Source of the DNA: Sphingomonadales bacterium
GTDB taxonomy: Bacteria > Pseudomonadota > Alphaproteobacteria > Sphingomonadales > Sphingomonadaceae
DNA: 39,160 bases
Direction: 5' to 3'
Assembly (NCBI GenBank): GCA_019750455.1
Contig: JAIEOM010000007.1
Location: 1 to 39,160, forward strand
In this document: positions 7,845 through 17,094 of the stretch, piece after piece
Layout: each line of letters begins with the position of its first letter
Position numbering within the stretch: position 1 is the first letter of the stretch
The notes under the pieces: generated by a model
Told to the model about the DNA's origin: nothing
The model's input: the letters and a program-made list of their open reading frames with translations, nothing else
The model's database searches: none
Made by a program: the position numbers and the translations under genes

Positions 7845-9054
7845 CGCGCCGGCCCTCGCGGCCCTTGCCCAGCAATCCGGCGAGCGGGGCCAGCATCGCT
7901 TCCCACCCGTGGTGATCGAGAACGAAGCGCCGCGCCGCGCTGCCGATGCGGGCGGCGGTCTCGGGCGCGGCGATCAGGCCGGCAATCCGATCCGCCATCG
8001 CTGCCGGATCGGGCGGGCAGACCAGCCAATGCTCTCCATCCACGGCGGCGATCCCGGTCGCGGCTTCGGGGGTGAGGACCACGGGCCGCGCCATCGCCAT
8101 CGCCTCCAGCACCTTGTTCTGCACCCCGCGCGCGATCAGCAGTGGGGCGAGCACCGCGTCGGCGGCGACGATGAAGGGGCGCACGTCAGGCACAGCCCCC
8201 CACACCCGCACGCCCGGCGCGCCGTCATGCGCCATCAGGCGGGGCGTAGGGTTGCGGCCGACGACATGGAACGTCGCCTCCGGTACCCGCGCGCGCAGGT
8301 GCGGCAGCAGCGCCTCGATCACCCACAGAGCGGCCTGTTCGTTGGGGCGGTAATCCATCTGCCCGGTGAAGACGAAATGCGCCCCCGCTGCACCCGCCAG
8401 ATCGGGATGGGGCGAGACAGCGGAAGGATCGAAGAAGGCGGCATCGATCCCGTTGCCGATCACCTCCACGCGGACCTTGTCGGGCGCGCTGAGCCGGCTG
8501 CGGTAAAGCGCCGCTTCGGCTTCTGAAATCAGGATCGTCGCATCCGCGCGCTGGCCGAGCCGTTCCTCCTCGCCCGCCAGCAGGCGCCCCTCGCGGGCGT
8601 TCAGCCACACGCGTTCGCCCGCCGCAGCGTAGGATTCGAACTTTGCGCTGTCGACATCGCACAGGTCGATCACCACCGGCCCGGCAAAGTCACCGGGGAC
8701 ATATTGCCCCATCTGGCCGGAGAAGACGACGATCGCCTCGATCCGCTCGCGCGCGATGGTCTCGCGCACCCAAGCGGCCAGTCGGCGGGAGTGGAAGGCG
8801 GTGAGGCTGACCGGCTTGCCCGCCAGCACCGCCTCGACCCCGGCCAGCGCGAGCGGTTTCGACCGCGCCACCACACAGGCCGAAGCAGCGACAGCGGCCA
8901 GCGCCTCCTCTCCCGTCCCGTCTTCCGAGGCGAAGCAGCCGACATGCACCGGCCCCGACCGCGCGAGCGCCTTTAGCAGATGGTGCGAACGGATGCGGTC
9001 GCCGCGATCCGGCGGAAAAGGCACGCGGTGGGCAAGGAACAGCACGCCCGCCAT
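7834..9054 (-). CDS. TIGR03087-type XrtA-system glycosyltransferase
   Basis: A 406-residue GT-B glycosyltransferase. The N-terminal LFLAHRVPFPPDRGDRIR is the hallmark start of the PEP-CTERM/XrtA sugar transferase family, and the C-terminal half holds the nucleotide-sugar-binding pattern of family GT4: FTGQMDYRPN, LHVVGRNPTP-like and the VLEAMAMARPVVLT segment with its conserved Glu. It should add a sugar to the lipid-linked exopolysaccharide repeat unit on the cytoplasmic side of the membrane. I start it at the ATG at 9054, which overlaps the preceding FemAB-like stop by one base (TAATG), indicating translational coupling; the open frame further upstream is a shadow of that gene. Confidence 0.9.
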   Translation of the reverse strand: MAGVLFLAHRVPFPPDRGDRIRSHHLLKALARSGPVHVGCFASEDGTGEEALAAVAASACVVARSKPLALAGVEAVLAGKPVSLTAFHSRRLAAWVRETIARERIEAIVVFSGQMGQYVPGDFAGPVVIDLCDVDSAKFESYAAAGERVWLNAREGRLLAGEEERLGQRADATILISEAEAALYRSRLSAPDKVRVEVIGNGIDAAFFDPSAVSPHPDLAGAAGAHFVFTGQMDYRPNEQAALWVIEALLPHLRARVPEATFHVVGRNPTPRLMAHDGAPGVRVWGAVPDVRPFIVAADAVLAPLLIARGVQNKVLEAMAMARPVVLTPEAATGIAAVDGEHWLVCPPDPAAMADRIAGLIAAPETAARIGSAARRFVLDHHGWEAMLAPLAGLLGKGREGRRDAA

Positions 9055-10115
9055 TACGCGAGCCCGCGTGCGATCCACGGCCCCAATGCGTTGGCGACAG
9101 GCAGCGGCAGCTTTTTCCAGAGCTCGATCTTGCGGCTGTAACTGGTGTCGGTCGGATCGATGTTGCGCTGGCGTGCCCCCGGCGCGGTCCACGCCGCATA
9201 GGTCAGCGGCTGCGGCTCGAAGCCCCAGTTCTTCTTGAAGGCAAACGGTCCGCTGCCTGTCTTGGAACGCCCGAAATCGAAGCGCTGCATGCCCTGCCGC
9301 CGCGCGTGGAGCATCAGTTCGTAATACATGACCTCGTTGGCCCGCGCTGCGCGTGCGGCGAACACGCCGCCGCCCCAGAAGGGCAGCACCGCGCCATCAT
9401 GGTAGAAGCTGAGCACGCTGGCCAAAGGGGTCTCGCCCGCCCACACGGTGAGGATGTCGCCGCTGTCCGGGAAGGCTGCCAGCATCGCGCGGAACAGCGC
9501 GCGCGGGAAGACCGGCGTGCCGAGATTGCGCACGCTTTCGCTATAGCAGGCATAATGCGCGGCCAGATCGGCGGCGCTGCGCCCGATGGTCACGCGGTGC
9601 CCGAAACCGAGGCCCTTGCGCACCTCGGCGCGGGCCTTGCGCGGGATGGCGAGCAATTCCGCTTCGTCATCGGCGGCCAGCATCCGTTCGAAGGCGCAGT
9701 GCTTGTCCGACCAGCTTTCCCAACCTTCAGGAACCGCACCGCCGCGCAGTTCGATGCTTGAAAATCCGCCGCTTGTCGCATGGGCCTGAGCGCCCTCGGC
9801 AAGGCAGCGCGCGGCCGCGTCACCTTCAGCCAGCACACCGCCGCCTACGCCGAATCCGCTCGATACCAGTGCCTTCCCGAACAGCGCGGAACGCACTTCG
9901 GTGAGTGGCAGCCAGCCCGTGATCGTGCCGAGCCGTTCGGTCACCAGCCCGGCGGCGCGCTGGCCTGTTCCGGCCTCGATGCCCAGCAGCCATGCCGGGC
10001 AGTGGAACAGGCTGCCGCCAGCTTCGGCCACGAAAGCCTCGATGCGGCGAACCTCGCCTGCGTCACGCAAATCGGGAGCGCGCAGCGTGGTGGCGGCCTT
10101 GACCGGCGCGTTCAT
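9054..10115 (-). CDS. FemAB-like XrtA-system protein
   Basis: A 353-residue protein with the double-GNAT fold of the FemAB/CelD group. Two segments recur in the exosortase-associated FemAB family (TIGR03019): an N-terminal FHCPAWLLGIEAGTG and a later ARANEVMYYELMLHARRQG followed by FDFGRSKTGSGPFAFKKNWGFEPQPL. Known FemAB proteins transfer aminoacyl groups from tRNA to peptidoglycan precursors; in XrtA loci the acceptor is thought to be the exopolysaccharide or a membrane intermediate, but this is inference. The start overlaps the deacetylase stop by 4 nt (ATGA) and its own stop overlaps the glycosyltransferase start by 1 nt. Confidence 0.9.
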   Translation of the reverse strand: MNAPVKAATTLRAPDLRDAGEVRRIEAFVAEAGGSLFHCPAWLLGIEAGTGQRAAGLVTERLGTITGWLPLTEVRSALFGKALVSSGFGVGGGVLAEGDAAARCLAEGAQAHATSGGFSSIELRGGAVPEGWESWSDKHCAFERMLAADDEAELLAIPRKARAEVRKGLGFGHRVTIGRSAADLAAHYACYSESVRNLGTPVFPRALFRAMLAAFPDSGDILTVWAGETPLASVLSFYHDGAVLPFWGGGVFAARAARANEVMYYELMLHARRQGMQRFDFGRSKTGSGPFAFKKNWGFEPQPLTYAAWTAPGARQRNIDPTDTSYSRKIELWKKLPLPVANALGPWIARGLA

Positions 10116-11044
10116 GCCGCGACCTCTTCCTCCGGTGCGCCCAGCACCAGATCACCGGCCCGTGCCGCCTCGCGGTGGGCGACAAGATCCATCCGGCCCC
10201 AGCGGAAATCATGCACCAGATCGCGCAGCTTGCCCGCCATCTTCGATAGGCCCGTGTAATGCCGGAATCGCGAGCGCAGCGGCGCATGGCCCACGCGCGG
10301 CTGCTGCGGATCGACTTCCCACGGGTGAAAATAGAACACCGCCGGGCGGCCATCAGTGCGGTTCACCTGCCGGATCGCCCAGCGCGAAAAGGCATAGGGC
10401 AGCACCCGGAAGAACCCGCCGCCACCCGCCGCCACGCGCCGCTTGCCGAGCATAGCGGTGGTCACCGGAATCTCGATCATCGACGACCACGGCAATGGGC
10501 GGAAGGCAAAGCGCGGCGCTTCGGGCCAGCCATAGTGATCGTGCACCACCGGCGCGACGCTGGAGGAATAGGCATAGCCCTGCTCGGCCAGTTCGGCGAA
10601 AGCCCAGGGGGTGCGCTGGTCGATCGAAAAGCTCGGCGCGCGGTAGCCGGTGACGCGCACGCCGCTGCAATCCTCGATGATTTCGCGCGCCTTGCGCATA
10701 TCCTCGGCGAATTCCTTGCGCGTGAAGGTGAACACCCGTGCATGGTCATAGCCGTGGCTGGCGATCTCGTGCCCGGCATCGACGATGCGGCGGATCATGT
10801 TGGGATGGCGTTTCGCCACCCAGCCCAGCGTGAAAAAGGTCGCGCTGACATCGGCCTCGGCAAACAGGTCGATCACGCGGTAGACATTGTCTTCGACGCG
10901 GGTCCGGATCGAATCCCAGTCACCGCGCGCAATCACGTTTTCGAAGGCGCCGACCTGGAACCAGTCCTCGACATCGACCGACAGGCCATTGACGATCGCG
11001 GAGGCGGGGCCGTGGCCCGCAGGGTCGGAAAAGGGTGCGTTCAT
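10112..11044 (-). CDS. XrtA-system polysaccharide deacetylase
   Basis: A 310-residue NodB-homology deacetylase with the DUF3473 C-terminal extension of the exosortase A-associated family (TIGR03006). LSVDVEDWFQ at residues 21-30 carries the catalytic aspartates, and HEIASHGYDH at 92-101 supplies the metal-binding histidines. RAPSFSID and the FYFHPWEVDPQQPR segment are later conserved motifs. It removes acetyl groups from N-acetylated sugars of the exopolysaccharide. No signal peptide is visible, so it should act before export. It lies 4 nt after the ATPase gene and overlaps the FemAB-like gene by 4 nt. Confidence 0.93.
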   Translation of the reverse strand: MNAPFSDPAGHGPASAIVNGLSVDVEDWFQVGAFENVIARGDWDSIRTRVEDNVYRVIDLFAEADVSATFFTLGWVAKRHPNMIRRIVDAGHEIASHGYDHARVFTFTRKEFAEDMRKAREIIEDCSGVRVTGYRAPSFSIDQRTPWAFAELAEQGYAYSSSVAPVVHDHYGWPEAPRFAFRPLPWSSMIEIPVTTAMLGKRRVAAGGGGFFRVLPYAFSRWAIRQVNRTDGRPAVFYFHPWEVDPQQPRVGHAPLRSRFRHYTGLSKMAGKLRDLVHDFRWGRMDLVAHREAARAGDLVLGAPEEEVAA

Positions 11045-11048
11045 GGCC

Positions 11049-12215
11049 TTACGCGGCCCTGCGCGACGGATCTTCCTCGAGCCATTCGATCAACATGGTC
11101 AGCACATGGCGGAAGGATTGCTCCTGCTCCTCGAGCCGCGCTTCGATCCGCTCCAGTGCGGCGGCGAGGCGGGCGGCATCTTCGGGCGAGGCGGTCTCGT
11201 CACCGGCGGCACGGCGGCCCATGCCGGCGGCCTGCAATTCGCCGATCGCCGCTTCCAGTTCGGCGGTGCGAGCGTCGCGGGTGGCGAGCAGTGCGGCAAC
11301 TTCGGTGGCCGGCACGCTGCCCGGCGCGGCGGGCGCTGCCGGGGCTGCGGATGCCGCGACGGGCGCGCTGCGCAGGTCGCTTGCCGAACGCGCGCCGCGG
11401 TTCTGGTCGGCCGCCATCTCGGCGATGACATCGCCCAGCATGGCCAGCGCCAGCGTCTCGCGCTCCTCGATCGCGCCGAGCAGCAGCAGGCGGTTCATCA
11501 CCTGGTTGACCCGGCGCGGAATGCCGCCGGTGTGGCGATAGAGCGCATCAAGCAGGCCCGGCTCGAACTCCGGCCGTCCGTCCCACCCGACATGGGCAAG
11601 GCGGTGGCGCACGTATTGCTCGACCTCGCCGGCATCCAGCGCCTCAAGGTGGTGAGAGGCGATGATCCGCTGGCGCAGCTGTTCCAGCCCCGGATGCTGG
11701 GCCAGCATGGTGCGGAATTCCGGCTGCCCGAGCAGCAGGCTTTGCAGCAGCGGGTGCGAGCCGAGCTGGAAGTTGGAGAGCATCCGCAGCTCTTCCAGCG
11801 CGGTCAGATCAAGGGACTGGCATTCGTCCACGATCAGCAGGCAGCGCCGCCCGGCGCGCGCCTCGTCCTGAAGGAACCGCTCGATCACGCCGAGTGCGGT
11901 GGCCTTGTCGTGCCCCTCGACCGAAAGGCCGAACGCCTGCGCGATCACGTGGACGATCTCGGCCCCGTCCAGCGCCGAGGTGACGACCTGCGCCGCAGTC
12001 AGCGCGGCGGGATCGATCCGTTCCATCAGGTGCGCGACCAGCGTCGATTTGCCCGCGCCGACCTCGCCGGTGATGACGATGAAGCCCTCACCCTGCGACA
12101 GGCCATAGCCGAGGTAGCTCATCGCCTTCTTGTGGCTGACGCTCTCGAAATAGAATTGCGGATCGGGAGTCAGCTGGAAGGGGCGCCCGCTGAAGCCGTA
12201 GAACTGTTCGTACAT
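11049..12215 (-). CDS. XrtA-system AAA ATPase (ExeA-like)
   Basis: A 388-residue ATPase of the TIGR03015 family. It opens with MYEQFYGFSGRPFQLTPDP, has Walker A GEVGAGKST at residues 50-58 and Walker B CLLIVDEC at 125-132, then a winged-helix-like lid. The last 110 residues are Ala/Pro-rich followed by a predicted coiled coil (many Glu/Leu/Arg heptads). It resembles the ExeA/GspA secretion ATPases and may energise or organise polymer assembly at the membrane. I choose the ATG at 12215, with AGGGGAG about 11 nt upstream; a GTG at 12227 sits directly on that ribosome binding site and is less likely. Confidence 0.92.
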   Translation of the reverse strand: MYEQFYGFSGRPFQLTPDPQFYFESVSHKKAMSYLGYGLSQGEGFIVITGEVGAGKSTLVAHLMERIDPAALTAAQVVTSALDGAEIVHVIAQAFGLSVEGHDKATALGVIERFLQDEARAGRRCLLIVDECQSLDLTALEELRMLSNFQLGSHPLLQSLLLGQPEFRTMLAQHPGLEQLRQRIIASHHLEALDAGEVEQYVRHRLAHVGWDGRPEFEPGLLDALYRHTGGIPRRVNQVMNRLLLLGAIEERETLALAMLGDVIAEMAADQNRGARSASDLRSAPVAASAAPAAPAAPGSVPATEVAALLATRDARTAELEAAIGELQAAGMGRRAAGDETASPEDAARLAAALERIEARLEEQEQSFRHVLTMLIEWLEEDPSRRAA

Positions 12216-12232
12216 GTGCTCTTGCACTCCCC

Positions 12233-13903
12233 TCAGAAATCGTAGCGCAGGCCGACCAGCGCCGTGGCGAAGGCGAAGTCCTGGGCGGTGAACTCGCTGT
12301 CGACATAGTCGACGGAGATCGCGGCCCGGCCCGTCAGGCGCTGGGTGATCGACTGGCTGTAGGCCGCGGATACGCCGGCAGCCGTTGCATCATTGTTTAC
12401 GCCGGCCCCGTCGAACCAGTTGACGTAAGCGTTGGTGGCGATGTTGGCGTTGGGGCCGATGTTCCGGCTCAGGCCGCCGGTGATGTAATAGGCCTCGTCG
12501 GTCACCCCGTTGAGCGGAGCGAGCACGGAGCCCGCCGCGGCGATGAAGGTGCGCCTGTCGTAACCCGCGCCGAAAGCCGCGGTGGTCCGGCCCATCTGTC
12601 GCTGGTAGGACGCGTTGACCCCGCGCCCGCGGAAGGCTGCCGAACGGACCGAGCCGAGCGCGCCGACCAGCGCCTGCCCCTGCGTGCCGCTCACCAGCCC
12701 GCCGAAATCGCCGGTCACCGGGTTGCGGATCGCCTCGAAATCGCTGTCGAGCCGCGCAAGGCCATTGTTCAGCACGCCGCCGAAGCCGCTCACCCCGTCA
12801 TAGGCGGCCAGCGCAAAGGCACTGCGCTCGTTGGGGACGTAGGTGAAGGTGCCGTAATAGGTGGTCGAATCGTAACGCCGGCCCACCGCCGCCTGAAGGC
12901 TGGTGCGCGAGGACGGGCGCCACAGCACGCCGACATCCCACAGCAGACCATCGACGGCAAAGGCAATCTGGCGCGGGGCGCTGCTGTCGGTGACGAAGCG
13001 TCCATCGGTGCCGATCACCGGCGCGCCATTGGCATCGCGCAGCGCATCGCGGCTGGAAATCTCCACATCCTCGTAACCGGCACCCGCCACCAGCGCGAGG
13101 CTTTCGGTCAGCGGCACGGTCACATCGCCGCGCACGTAAAGATCGCGCACCCGCTGGTCGAGATTGGCGATGTCTTCCTGGAATCCGCCCGCCGTGACGG
13201 CAAGGCCCACCGGCAGCGGTTCGCCCGGACGCGTCGCGGCGCGCAGCTGGCCCATATAGGTCACGCTGTCATCGAAGGCATCGACGACATTGCCCTGCTG
13301 GTTGACCAGCGCGTTATCGGTTTCAAAGCGGTTGTAGCCTACACGCGCCACGCCCTGCACGCCGACATCGCCAACGCGGGTGTTGAGACTCGGCCCGGCA
13401 TAGGCGCTGTAGATGCGCGCCTCGGCATCCTCGCGGACCAGCGGGTTGGACGTTACCGCGCCGCCGCCGTCGGCCCGCGTGCGCGAAGCGAGCGCCCCTG
13501 CCTCAAGGCTCAGCGCGCCGGGGATCACCCCCAGCGTACCGCGCGCGATCCCGCTCACCGTGTCCGTATCGAGCGCGTTGTCATCATAGGCGATATTGCG
13601 TTCGTAACGCAGCGAGACCGCCGCGCCGCTGTTGCGCCCCTGCACATTGATATCGACCCCGGCGGCGATCTGCGTGAAGGTCAGCACGTCATCGCCCGGG
13701 CTCAGTTCGGCAGAGACGACCTGACCGACCTCGATATAGGGCTGGACGATGCGCTGGGTGCGCTGGCCGCCCCCGGTGTCGCCTTGCCCCTGCCCCTGTC
13801 CCTGACCCTGACCGAAACCCTGAGCCTGTGCGAAAGCGGGCGCGGCGGAAATGGCGGCAAGGCCGGCGGTCAGCATCGCGCAAGTGATGGTGCGGGCACG
13901 CAT
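12233..13903 (-). CDS. XrtA-system outer-membrane beta-barrel protein (TIGR03016 type)
   Basis: A 556-residue exported protein. Residues 1-24 form a Sec signal peptide ending in APAFA, followed by a run of alternating Gly and Gln. The rest is rich in amphipathic strands with alternating aromatic residues and ends in VGLRYDF, a C-terminal aromatic signal for the BAM machinery. The pattern and position fit the PEP-CTERM-associated outer-membrane family related to capsule porins; it probably forms or supports the exit channel for the polysaccharide. The ATG at 13903 has AAGGGGA about 7 nt upstream, better than an ATG two codons earlier at 13909. It follows the kinase gene by 2 nt. Confidence 0.88.
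   Translation of the reverse strand: MRARTITCAMLTAGLAAISAAPAFAQAQGFGQGQGQGQGQGDTGGGQRTQRIVQPYIEVGQVVSAELSPGDDVLTFTQIAAGVDINVQGRNSGAAVSLRYERNIAYDDNALDTDTVSGIARGTLGVIPGALSLEAGALASRTRADGGGAVTSNPLVREDAEARIYSAYAGPSLNTRVGDVGVQGVARVGYNRFETDNALVNQQGNVVDAFDDSVTYMGQLRAATRPGEPLPVGLAVTAGGFQEDIANLDQRVRDLYVRGDVTVPLTESLALVAGAGYEDVEISSRDALRDANGAPVIGTDGRFVTDSSAPRQIAFAVDGLLWDVGVLWRPSSRTSLQAAVGRRYDSTTYYGTFTYVPNERSAFALAAYDGVSGFGGVLNNGLARLDSDFEAIRNPVTGDFGGLVSGTQGQALVGALGSVRSAAFRGRGVNASYQRQMGRTTAAFGAGYDRRTFIAAAGSVLAPLNGVTDEAYYITGGLSRNIGPNANIATNAYVNWFDGAGVNNDATAAGVSAAYSQSITQRLTGRAAISVDYVDSEFTAQDFAFATALVGLRYDF
13781..13813 (-). repeat. Gly-Gln 6 bp tandem repeat in the outer-membrane protein gene
   Basis: Eleven codons read as alternating Gly and Gln just after the signal peptide cleavage site. 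The 6 bp unit (GGNCAG on the coding strand) is repeated five times with synonymous drift in the third base. Gain or loss of units would keep the frame, changing only the length of the mature N-terminus. Confidence 0.8.
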
Positions 13904-13905
13904 GG

Positions 13906-14901
13906 TCATTTCCCCTTCGCGCCATAATAGGAACCAAAGCGCCGGCCCGAGGGGCTGTAGCGCGCGGCGTTGAGAAGCAGTTTGATATCCGGGCATGCTG
14001 AAAGCAGTTGCTGCGCATCATCCAGCGCCGCGCGAGACGTTTCGTCGGCGCGGACCACGAGCAGCGCCTGCCCGACATGCTTGGCAAGCTCGGCAGCCGC
14101 CGATGCGGCGAGCGCGGGCGGCGTGTCGAAGATCAGGATCCGGTCGGGCGCGCCCTCGGTCAGCCGGTCGAGCACCTCGGCAGTGCGGGTGCTGGCGAGA
14201 TATTCGGCATCCAGCGAGGATGCAGTCCCGGCGGGCAGCACGAACAGGCCTTCGATATCGGTGCGGATCACAAGGCTTTCCGGCAGCAGCGCGGGGTCAG
14301 CGAGTGCATCCATCAGGCCCTGCTCCGCTTCGATCCCGAAGCGGTCGGTGATGCTCGGCTGGACCACATCGGCATCAACCAGCAGCACCTCCAACCCGCG
14401 CTCGGCGGCGAGCGCGATGGCGAGGTTGGTGGCGCAATAGGTCTTGCCCTCGCCCGAATGGGGCGAACACACCAGAATGCGGCGCGCACGGGCCGATGCA
14501 CCGCTGCGGGCATCGGCGAGCAGCTCGCGCTTGACGATGCGGAACTCTTCCAGAAGCCCCGTCACCGGGTCTTCGGGGACGATCAGGCCCTGTTCGCGCA
14601 GATGCTCGCGGTCGATAGCGACATAGGGCCCGCTGAAAGCGACCGCGCGGGGCGCTTCGGGCGCGGGTGCGGGCTCGGGCGCATACGGGGTCGCGGCAGG
14701 AGCGGTGTGCACGGCAGGCCGGGCGGCAGGCTGCGGCGCAGGGGCGCGGCGCACCGCCTGCGGCACCGGCGGAATATCCAGCGGCACTGGCGGAAACTTC
14801 GGCGCACCGGCCCGCGGATCGAGCCCGTAGGCCGCATCCGCCCGCTCGAACAGCGATGCCGGCCTTGCGCCCTCGCGATTGATCTTGCCCTGTTCGGTCA
14901 T
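13906..14901 (-). CDS. XrtA-associated tyrosine autokinase (BY-kinase)
   Basis: A 331-residue cytoplasmic bacterial tyrosine kinase (TIGR03018 type). A Pro/Ala-rich N-terminal region (about residues 35-90) leads to the kinase domain with Walker A SPHSGEGKT at 146-154 and Walker A' VLLVDAD at 172-178; FDTPPAL is the Walker B. The C-terminal tail holds Tyr315, Tyr325 and Tyr326, the likely autophosphorylation cluster. It works with the Wzz-like chain-length protein encoded 15 nt upstream: cycles of phosphorylation control polymerisation and export. The separate kinase and membrane polypeptides resemble the Gram-positive arrangement rather than the fused Wzc type. Confidence 0.94.
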   Translation of the reverse strand: MTEQGKINREGARPASLFERADAAYGLDPRAGAPKFPPVPLDIPPVPQAVRRAPAPQPAARPAVHTAPAATPYAPEPAPAPEAPRAVAFSGPYVAIDREHLREQGLIVPEDPVTGLLEEFRIVKRELLADARSGASARARRILVCSPHSGEGKTYCATNLAIALAAERGLEVLLVDADVVQPSITDRFGIEAEQGLMDALADPALLPESLVIRTDIEGLFVLPAGTASSLDAEYLASTRTAEVLDRLTEGAPDRILIFDTPPALAASAAAELAKHVGQALLVVRADETSRAALDDAQQLLSACPDIKLLLNAARYSPSGRRFGSYYGAKGK

Positions 14902-14916
14902 TTACCGGCCCCGTCC

Positions 14917-16437
14917 TCAGGCCATCGCCCCGACCGAGACGAACTCGATCGCAAGCAGGATCACGAAGATTGCGCCAAGGCCCGCGCAGGCCCCGGCAAA
15001 CTGCTTCAGCCGCCGCTGCTCCACCGCCCGCGCGGCTTCGGAGACGGTCAGCGAGATCGCGCCGATGACCGGCAGATCAAAGGCGCGTTCCAGCTTCTGC
15101 GGCGTGGCGAAGCTCGATTTGAGCTGGCTGAGCGCATAGGCAGCAGCCACGCCCGCACCGATGCCCACGAACAGTACGCCCAGCAGCAGCAGCGGCCGGT
15201 TGGGAGCGGCAGGCTTTTGCGGCACGGCGGGTTGCTGGATCACGTCGAAGCGGAACTGGCCCGCCTTGTCCTCGACCTTGCCGCGAGTCTTGAGCGCCTC
15301 GCGGTCTTCGAGCAGCTTTTCGTAGTTCTTGCGCAGCACGTCATAATCGCGGCTGATGCGGTTGGCCTCGGCAGCGACCGCAGGCTCGCTCGCCTGGCTC
15401 GCCATCAGTGCGGCGAAGTTGCTCTGCAATGCGGCGCGGCGGGCTTGCAACGCCTCGACGCTGGCCTGCCGCTCGCTCTTGATCGCGACCAGCGAGGCAT
15501 AGGCCGGGTTCGGCGCACCGCCGGCATCATCGCCGGCCGCGGCTGCCTGCTTGGCGAGCAGGGCGACCTGCTTCGTGGTGGCGACGACATCGGGGTGGCT
15601 GTCGGTCAGCCCGCGTGCGCGCAGTTCGGCCAGCTGGGTCTGTGCCTGGAGCAGCGCCGCACGCGGACCGGTGGCATCGCGCCCGCCCGCAATCGTGCGC
15701 GGCGTGCTGGCAATCTGGCCGGAAATGGCCGCGAGCCCGCTTTCGGCGGCGGCCAGATCGGCCTCGACATTGCGCACTTCGGCGCGTGCCTGCTGGACCT
15801 TGCTCGACAGGCTGTCCGAACCGCCGACCAGATCGGGATATTGTGCTTCGAACGTCAGGCGGCGCTGTTCGGCCTGCTCCAGCTCGGCCTTGCGTTCATC
15901 GAGCTGGCGATCGAGGTCTTCGATCGCGGTGCTGATGCCGACGCGGTTGCCGATCACATATTGCTCGCGCATGATGTCGAGCAGCTTCTGCACCACATCG
16001 CGCGCCAGCACGGCGTTTTCGGCATCGCTGAGATCGCTCTTGGCGATTTCGGCAGTGATTTCGAACAGGGTTTCCTGCTCGCTCGTCACCTTCACCCGCT
16101 TTTCCAGATCGGCCACTGCGGCATCGATCGCGCCGCGGCTGGTCAGGCCCTCGCCCAACCGCGTGGTGGTGACGACCTTTTCGAGATGCTTGGCGCTCGA
16201 AAGCGTCTGGCGGACCTGCGCAATCTGTTCTTTGCTGTCACCGGCAATGCCGAGCTGCTTGGACAGATAATCCTCGACATCGACATAGACGCGGGCCTTG
16301 GATTCGTAGGAATTGGGGATCATGCTGACCACCAGCCACCCGGCAAGGCACACTGCCCAGGCAACGGCAATCGCGATCCAGCGCCGGTGCCATACCGACC
16401 ACAGTGCCGCGCGCAGTTCGTCGAAGATCTCGCTCAT
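14917..16437 (-). CDS. XrtA-system polysaccharide chain-length determinant (Wzz/PCP family)
   Basis: A 506-residue inner-membrane co-polymerase of the TIGR03007 type. A first membrane helix (about residues 20-41) precedes the Wzz domain, a long periplasmic coiled-coil part follows (about 170-390), and a second helix lies in LLLLGVLFVGIGAGVAAAYA. The GNVR-like segment just before that helix is where BY-kinases are activated. A third hydrophobic stretch ends the protein. It sets polymer length together with the separate tyrosine kinase encoded next. Gaps of 15 nt on both sides show tight operon structure. Confidence 0.94.
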   Translation of the reverse strand: MSEIFDELRAALWSVWHRRWIAIAVAWAVCLAGWLVVSMIPNSYESKARVYVDVEDYLSKQLGIAGDSKEQIAQVRQTLSSAKHLEKVVTTTRLGEGLTSRGAIDAAVADLEKRVKVTSEQETLFEITAEIAKSDLSDAENAVLARDVVQKLLDIMREQYVIGNRVGISTAIEDLDRQLDERKAELEQAEQRRLTFEAQYPDLVGGSDSLSSKVQQARAEVRNVEADLAAAESGLAAISGQIASTPRTIAGGRDATGPRAALLQAQTQLAELRARGLTDSHPDVVATTKQVALLAKQAAAAGDDAGGAPNPAYASLVAIKSERQASVEALQARRAALQSNFAALMASQASEPAVAAEANRISRDYDVLRKNYEKLLEDREALKTRGKVEDKAGQFRFDVIQQPAVPQKPAAPNRPLLLLGVLFVGIGAGVAAAYALSQLKSSFATPQKLERAFDLPVIGAISLTVSEAARAVEQRRLKQFAGACAGLGAIFVILLAIEFVSVGAMA

Positions 16438-16452
16438 CCCCCTCGCGCTCCC

Positions 16453-17094
16453 TTAGAACCGGCTCTCGGGGATGATGATCGTGTCACCGGGCTTGAGCAT
16501 GACATTGGCGCTGGCGTCGCCCTTGCGGATCAGATCGGCGAGACGCAGGCGGTATTCTGTCTGGGTGCCCTTTTCGCGATCAAGGCGGATCAGCTTGGCG
16601 CGATTGCCCGCGGCGAATTCGCCCAGCCCGCCAACCGCGATCATCGCGTCGAGGGCCGTCATGTTGGCGCGGAACGGCAGCGAAGCCGGCTGCGGCGTCG
16701 CGCCGATGATACGCACCTGCTGCGTGAAATTGCCTTCCGGCGTGTTGACGATCACCGAGACGATCGGCTGTTCGATATACTTCGACAGCTCGCCGGCGAT
16801 GTAGTTCTGCAGCTCGGTCGCGGTCTTGCCCACGGCCGGGATGTCCTGCACCAGGGGGATCGTGAGCCGGCCATCGGGGCGCACGCGCACCTTGTCGGCG
16901 CTGAGTTCGGGGTTGCGCCAGACGTGGATGGTGATCTCGTCGAGCGGGCCGATGGTGTATTCCTCGGACGGCGCGACGCTGCCGTCGCCATAGCTGGCCG
17001 AAGGCAATTCCTTCCCGCCGCTTGCGCAGGCAGCCAGCAGAGCTGCCAGACCGCTGGCGAGAGCAAGGCGCGAAAGACGGAGACGGTGCGACAT
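16453..17094 (-). CDS. XrtA-system exopolysaccharide export lipoprotein (Wza-like)
   Basis: A 213-residue outer-membrane export lipoprotein (TIGR03027 type). The signal peptide ends in the lipobox LAAC with Cys23. The polysaccharide export domain begins at YTIGPLDEITIHVWRNPELS, and a SLBB-like segment (VRIIGATPQPASLPF) follows; LKPGDTIIIPESRF closes the protein. It forms the periplasmic/outer-membrane channel with the Wzz-like protein. The ATG at 17094 is chosen because AAGGA lies 10 nt upstream and it gives a normal-length signal peptide; an ATG at 17115 has no ribosome binding site. It is the first gene of the ten-gene minus-strand run ending at 4932. Confidence 0.93.
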   Translation of the reverse strand: MSHRLRLSRLALASGLAALLAACASGGKELPSASYGDGSVAPSEEYTIGPLDEITIHVWRNPELSADKVRVRPDGRLTIPLVQDIPAVGKTATELQNYIAGELSKYIEQPIVSVIVNTPEGNFTQQVRIIGATPQPASLPFRANMTALDAMIAVGGLGEFAAGNRAKLIRLDREKGTQTEYRLRLADLIRKGDASANVMLKPGDTIIIPESRF

